A DNA stretch of 25,575 nucleotides from an uncultured Verrucomicrobiae bacterium (GTDB lineage: Bacteria > Verrucomicrobiota > Verrucomicrobiia > Verrucomicrobiales > Akkermansiaceae). This document shows positions 22,224 through 25,575 of the stretch, one piece after another. A model generated the notes under the pieces. That model ran no database searches. It saw nothing but the letters and a program-made list of their open reading frames with translations, and had not been told where the DNA came from. The first letter of the stretch is position 1. The number at the start of each line of letters is the position of its first letter. The stretch lies in contig CALGOH010000043.1 in the NCBI GenBank assembly GCA_937957985.1, positions 1-25,575 of the forward strand, read 5' to 3'. A program made the position numbers and the translations under genes.

Positions 22224-23153
22224 CTAACCACGCGGCCACATCAGCGCCAGGTAGGCGGCATAGGAAAGCAACAGGAGCGCGCCCTCCCACCGCGCGACCA
22301 CCCGGCCGGTCGACATCATCGGCACCAGCACGACCGCGGTGCCGAGCACGAACGCCCGGTCGATCCCGCGCATCTCCGCGGCCTCGATCGGATGCACCAG
22401 CGCCGCGAGCCCGAGCACGAAGAGCAGGTTGAAGATGTTCGAGCCGATCACGTTTCCCAGGGCGATGTCCGACTGCCCCCGCATGGCGCCGACGACCGAG
22501 GTCGCCAGCTCGGGCATCGACGTGCCGGCGGCGATGATGGTGAGCCCGATGACGGCTTCGGAAACCCCAAGTCCGCGGGCGATCACCACGGAATGCTCCA
22601 CCAGCAGGCGCGATCCGAGCGCCAGCAGCAGCAGGCCGATGCCGAGATAAAGCAACGCCCGCCCGAGGGGCAGGCGCGAGAGCCCGCCATCGTCGGCGAC
22701 CCGCTCCCGCCGGGCCTGGGAAACGATCCACCAGGTGTAGGCCAGGCTCGCGGCGAAAAGCAGCCCGCCCTCCCAGCGGGAGACCCCGCCATCCCACAGC
22801 ACGAAGAGCCCCGCCAGCGTGACGCCGACCATCACCGGCGCGTCGCGCCGGATCGCGACGGTCTCGGCCCGCACCGGCCGGATCAACGAGGCGAGTCCGA
22901 GGATGACGGCGATGTTGAAGATGTTCGAACCGATCACGTTCCCCACCGCGATGCCCGACTGACCGTCCCACGCGGCCTTCAGCGAAACCAGCAGCTCCGG
23001 GCAGGAGGTGCCGTAGGCGACCACCGTCAACCCGACGCCCAACGCGCTCAACCCGAGCCGCAGCGCGATTCCCGCGCCCCCCTTCACCAGCCACTCCGCC
23101 CCCCAGAACAAGAGACCGAAACCGAGCAGGGTGAAGAGAATGGCGTTGAGCAT
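22224..23153 (-). CDS. CaCA-family sodium/calcium exchanger-like protein
   Basis: A 309-residue integral membrane protein of the YrbG type in the Ca2+/cation antiporter family. Both alpha repeats are present. The first has LTVVAYGTSCPELLVSLKAA and GNVIGSNIFNIAVILG; the second has LTIIAAGTSMPELATSVVGA and GNVIGSNIFNLLFVLG. These GTSxPE and GNxxGSN motifs bind the cation. About ten membrane segments are visible, giving the usual length. I chose the ATG at 23153 because AGGA lies about 9 bases before it. An ATG at 23162 would add three residues. An in-frame extension to 23249 adds a non-hydrophobic peptide that does not look like this family. It is convergent with the DASS transporter gene and divergent from the outer-membrane protein gene. 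Confidence 0.92.
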   Translation of the reverse strand: MLNAILFTLLGFGLLFWGAEWLVKGGAGIALRLGLSALGVGLTVVAYGTSCPELLVSLKAAWDGQSGIAVGNVIGSNIFNIAVILGLASLIRPVRAETVAIRRDAPVMVGVTLAGLFVLWDGGVSRWEGGLLFAASLAYTWWIVSQARRERVADDGGLSRLPLGRALLYLGIGLLLLALGSRLLVEHSVVIARGLGVSEAVIGLTIIAAGTSMPELATSVVGAMRGQSDIALGNVIGSNIFNLLFVLGLAALVHPIEAAEMRGIDRAFVLGTAVVLVPMMSTGRVVARWEGALLLLSYAAYLALMWPRG

Positions 23154-23312
23154 GGGCGACATCCTGCCAGCCACTGGGGGAACGGTCGATTGGGATCCGG
23201 TCCCGCGTTTCCACGGCGTGCCTGTCCATTCGTGGTTCCTCAACTCCAAGTGTGGATGCTTCCACGATTGGGCGTGACCTTCTTGTTGTCCGAAGATTAC
23301 AAGCCGTCATCC

Positions 23313-24098
23313 ATGAAATCCTCCGCCCTGCTCGCCTTGTTGCTCGTTGCGTCCGCGACCGTCGGAACCAGCTTCGCCCAGGACGCCGACCTCGCCCAAC
23401 AGCTCTCCAACCCGGTGGCCGACCTCATTTCCGTGCCCATCCAGAGCAATCTCGACTTCGGCATCGGTCCGGGCGGCGGCACCCGGTGGACCACCAACAT
23501 CCAACCGGTGATCCCCTTCGGCATCAGCGACGAATGGAACGTGATCTCGCGGACCATCCTTCCGGTGACCGACGTCGAAGGCACCCAGCTCGGCGGGGCC
23601 GGTGACGCGTTCGGACTCGGCGATGTCGTCCAGAGCTTCTTCTTCTCGCCGAAGCAGAGCGATCCGATCTGGGGTGTCGGTCCTGTCTTCCTGATCCCGA
23701 CCGCCACCGACCCGCTGCTCGGCGGCGAAAAGTGGGGCGTCGGGCCGACCGCGGTGGCCCTCAAACAGCAGGGCCCCTGGACCTACGGCGCGCTGGCGAA
23801 CCATCTGTGGGACATCGCCGGCGACGACTCGCGATCCTCGGTGAACGCGACCTTTCTCCAGCCATTCGTCTCCTACACCACCCCATCCGCCACCACCTTC
23901 ACCGCCAATCTCGAATCCACCTACGACTGGGGGCGCAACCAGTGGAACGTGCCGGTGAATCTGGTGGTCAGCCAACTGCTCAAGGTCGGCGACCAACCGG
24001 TGCAGTTCTTCGGCGGCATCCGCTACTACCTCGACAAGCCCGACGGTGGGCCGGAGTGGGGCCTGCGATTCGGCGTGACCTTCCTTTTCCCCAAGTAG
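23313..24098 (+). CDS. Outer-membrane beta-barrel protein of the 'neuromedin U'-annotated type
   Basis: A 261-residue exported protein. The signal peptide MKSSALLALLLVASATVGTSFA is followed by QDADLAQQLSNPVADLISVP. The rest is typical of a family often misnamed 'neuromedin U' in Verrucomicrobia, Planctomycetes and Bacteroidetes: NLDFGIGPGGGTRWTTNIQP, IWGVGPVFLIPTATDPLLGG and WGVGPTAVALKQQGPWTYG. Alternating strands and the C-terminal GVTFLFPK suggest an outer-membrane barrel related to phenol-pathway MetA-like porins. The reading frame is open far upstream, but only from the ATG at 23313 does a signal peptide appear. Its function is unknown. The neighbouring exchanger gene diverges from it, with 159 bp between starts. 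Confidence 0.85.
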   Translation: MKSSALLALLLVASATVGTSFAQDADLAQQLSNPVADLISVPIQSNLDFGIGPGGGTRWTTNIQPVIPFGISDEWNVISRTILPVTDVEGTQLGGAGDAFGLGDVVQSFFFSPKQSDPIWGVGPVFLIPTATDPLLGGEKWGVGPTAVALKQQGPWTYGALANHLWDIAGDDSRSSVNATFLQPFVSYTTPSATTFTANLESTYDWGRNQWNVPVNLVVSQLLKVGDQPVQFFGGIRYYLDKPDGGPEWGLRFGVTFLFPK

Positions 24099-24285
24099 GA
24101 TCGGCCCTTGGATCCCGGTTGGCACTCCATTTCCCAAAGCCAGGATCGCACAGCCTGCCGCGGCCCATTCCAAAGAGCAGCAATCTCTGTCACTTCGCAG
24201 AACTTGATTCCGGGACGCGACCGTTCAAGATCCGGACCCTTGATCCACTCATTCATGGATCCCGTCACTCCAACCTGAACCCGCC

Positions 24286-25575
24286 ATGAAGCGCCTTGCC
24301 CTTCCGCTGATCGTTCTCACCGCCGTCCTCAGCCCGCTGGGTGCCGAGGATGCGCCTGAGTCACCCGCCCAACCGAAGGACGTCGGCTGGCCGCGGGAAT
24401 ACAAGACCGACACCCACACCGTGGTCGTCTTCCAGCCGCAGGTCGACGAGTGGGTGGACTACAAGCTCCTCAAGATGCGGTCCGCCCTCGCGATCTCGGA
24501 AACCGGCAAGGAGGACGAGGCGGTCTACGGCGGCATCTTCGCGCAGGTCACCACCGATGTGGACTCCGACTCGCGCCAGGTCCTGCTCACCAACCGCGAG
24601 GTGACCAAGCTGGTCTTCCCCGAGGCCGATGATGCGCAGAAGAACGAGCTCACCCGCATCCTGATGGCGGCCCTGCCGGACCGGCAGGAGCTGGTGGTCT
24701 CGCTCGACCGGATCGTCGCCGCGATCGAGCTCACCGAGCAGCAGATGAAGCAGGTCGAGGCGAGCGAAGAGGTGCCGCCCATCCACGTCAGCGAGGAACC
24801 CGCGCTGCTGATGATCTTCATCGGCGAACCGTCCTTCGAGCCGGTGGCGGGCACCGGCCTGCTCTTCGCCACGAACACCAACTGGGACGTCTTCATGACC
24901 ACCGGCGGAAAGCCCGCCTACTACCTGCGGAACGAGGAGCAATGGTTCACCACCGCCAATCCGAAGGATGCCACGTGGAGCCCGGTCGCCAAGCTGCCGG
25001 ACGACTTCTCGAAGCTCCCCGACGATGACAACTGGGAGGAAACCCGCGGCGCCATCCCGGGCAAGCCGGCCTCCGGAGGCATGAAGGTCTTCTACTCGGA
25101 CCGCCCGGCCGAGCTGATCGTCATCGATGGCAAGCCGTCGATGGCCCCGGTCGGCAGCCCCGCCCTGATGTACGTGAAGAACACCGACGCCGACCTCTTC
25201 TTCCACGCGGCGACCAGCAGCTACTATTTCCTCAGTAGCGGACGATGGTTCGTCTCGAAGTCGCTGGGCTGCGCCTGGGCCTTCGCCCCGGACGAACTGC
25301 CGGCGGAGTTCTCGGAGATTCCCGAGGACCACGAGAAGGGCCACGTGCTGGCATCGGTCCGCGGCACCCCGGCCGCCAGCGAGGCGCTGGTGATGGCCTC
25401 GATCCCCGAGCAGGCGACGGTGAACCGCGCCGAAACCACGGTGGAAGTCGCCTACGAGGGCGAACCGAAGTTCGCCGCCATTCCCGGCACCAACGGCGTC
25501 GAGTTCGCCCTGAACAGCAAATTCGACGTCTTCCGCGTGGTCAACCAGTATTACTGCTGTTTCCAGGGCGTGTGG
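24286..25575 (+). CDS. Secreted protein of the 'carbohydrate-binding family V/XII'-annotated type, partial
   Basis: At least 430 residues, continuing past the right edge. A signal peptide (MKRLALPLIVLTAVLSPLGA) is followed by a domain (~30-160) beginning VGWPREYKTDTHTVVVFQPQ. Further on are repeated short modules of the kind YVKNTDADLFFHAATSSYYF, LSSGRWFVSKSLGCAWAFAP, LPAEFSEIPEDHEKGHVLAS and VRGTPAASEALVMASIP, ending NQYYCCFQGVW. These modules occur in large secreted proteins often labelled 'carbohydrate-binding family V/XII' in databases. That name is not backed by biochemistry I know of. The ATG at 24286 gives the signal peptide; 187 bp separate it from the previous gene, and I see no clear terminator there. 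Confidence 0.8.
   Translation, partial: MKRLALPLIVLTAVLSPLGAEDAPESPAQPKDVGWPREYKTDTHTVVVFQPQVDEWVDYKLLKMRSALAISETGKEDEAVYGGIFAQVTTDVDSDSRQVLLTNREVTKLVFPEADDAQKNELTRILMAALPDRQELVVSLDRIVAAIELTEQQMKQVEASEEVPPIHVSEEPALLMIFIGEPSFEPVAGTGLLFATNTNWDVFMTTGGKPAYYLRNEEQWFTTANPKDATWSPVAKLPDDFSKLPDDDNWEETRGAIPGKPASGGMKVFYSDRPAELIVIDGKPSMAPVGSPALMYVKNTDADLFFHAATSSYYFLSSGRWFVSKSLGCAWAFAPDELPAEFSEIPEDHEKGHVLASVRGTPAASEALVMASIPEQATVNRAETTVEVAYEGEPKFAAIPGTNGVEFALNSKFDVFRVVNQYYCCFQGVW

Noticed and set aside
22392..23312. Upstream extension of the frame that encodes the 'neuromedin U'-type protein
   Set aside because: This part is antisense to the Na+/Ca2+ exchanger gene and is not protein-like; the signal peptide at 23313 marks the real start.
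1..25575. CRISPR array, tRNA or rRNA genes, intact insertion sequences or prophage genes
   Set aside because: No regularly spaced short repeats, cloverleaf-like sequence, rRNA core motif, transposase or phage structural protein was recognised on either strand.

Overview
The window looks like chromosomal DNA from a GC-rich Gram-negative bacterium, most likely a member of the Verrucomicrobia. That placement is inference. It rests on outer-membrane beta-barrel genes, a large signal-peptide-bearing beta-strand-repeat protein with a cadherin-like module and a DPDxDG C-terminal region, a Tat-exported sugar-isomerase-like TIM barrel, a 'neuromedin U'-type outer-membrane protein, and intergenic palindromic repeats. 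No rRNA, tRNA, CRISPR array or intact insertion sequence was recognised.

Layout. (1) 1-1113: the start of a phosphatidylserine synthase gene running off the left edge, divergent from a small ScdA_N/rhodanese-like protein. (2) 1481-5853: an 1100-residue secreted repeat protein, then a Tat-exported sugar phosphate isomerase/epimerase-like protein, then a 280-bp hairpin-rich inverted-repeat element (5859-6137). (3) 6173-7987: a zinc-ribbon membrane protein, an MlaE-type lipid ABC permease without visible partners, and an HNH endonuclease. (4) 8134-16886, all on the minus strand: a complete phosphate-acquisition cluster read in the order phosphate-selective-porin-like gene, pstS, pstC, pstA, pstB, pstB, phoU. 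PstC and PstA carry large extra domains. (5) 17224-20274, plus strand: a parvulin-type peptidyl-prolyl isomerase followed by three HupE/UreJ-family membrane proteins. (6) 20405-25575: a DASS (SLC13) transporter with TrkA_C domains, a convergent Na+/Ca2+ exchanger family protein, an outer-membrane protein of the 'neuromedin U' type, and a secreted protein cut by the right edge.

How it works together. The porin would admit phosphate or polyphosphate to the periplasm, PstS would bind it, PstC/PstA with PstB would import it, and PhoU would report flux to a PhoR/PhoB pair not present here. Four copies of one 18-bp motif (two 7-mers 4 bp apart, minus-strand consensus roughly nGTGAYG-ANNN-YGTCASN) lie upstream of pstS, twice upstream of the porin, and once in the porin/isomerase divergent region. 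They are good candidates for this lineage's PHO boxes and may tie the HupE cluster to phosphate control. The second and third HupE-type genes have N-termini encoded by repeat-like DNA (pyrimidine-rich or ACTGATCACT stretches followed by a GCCGCAGGC hairpin), as if intergenic repeats had become signal peptides.
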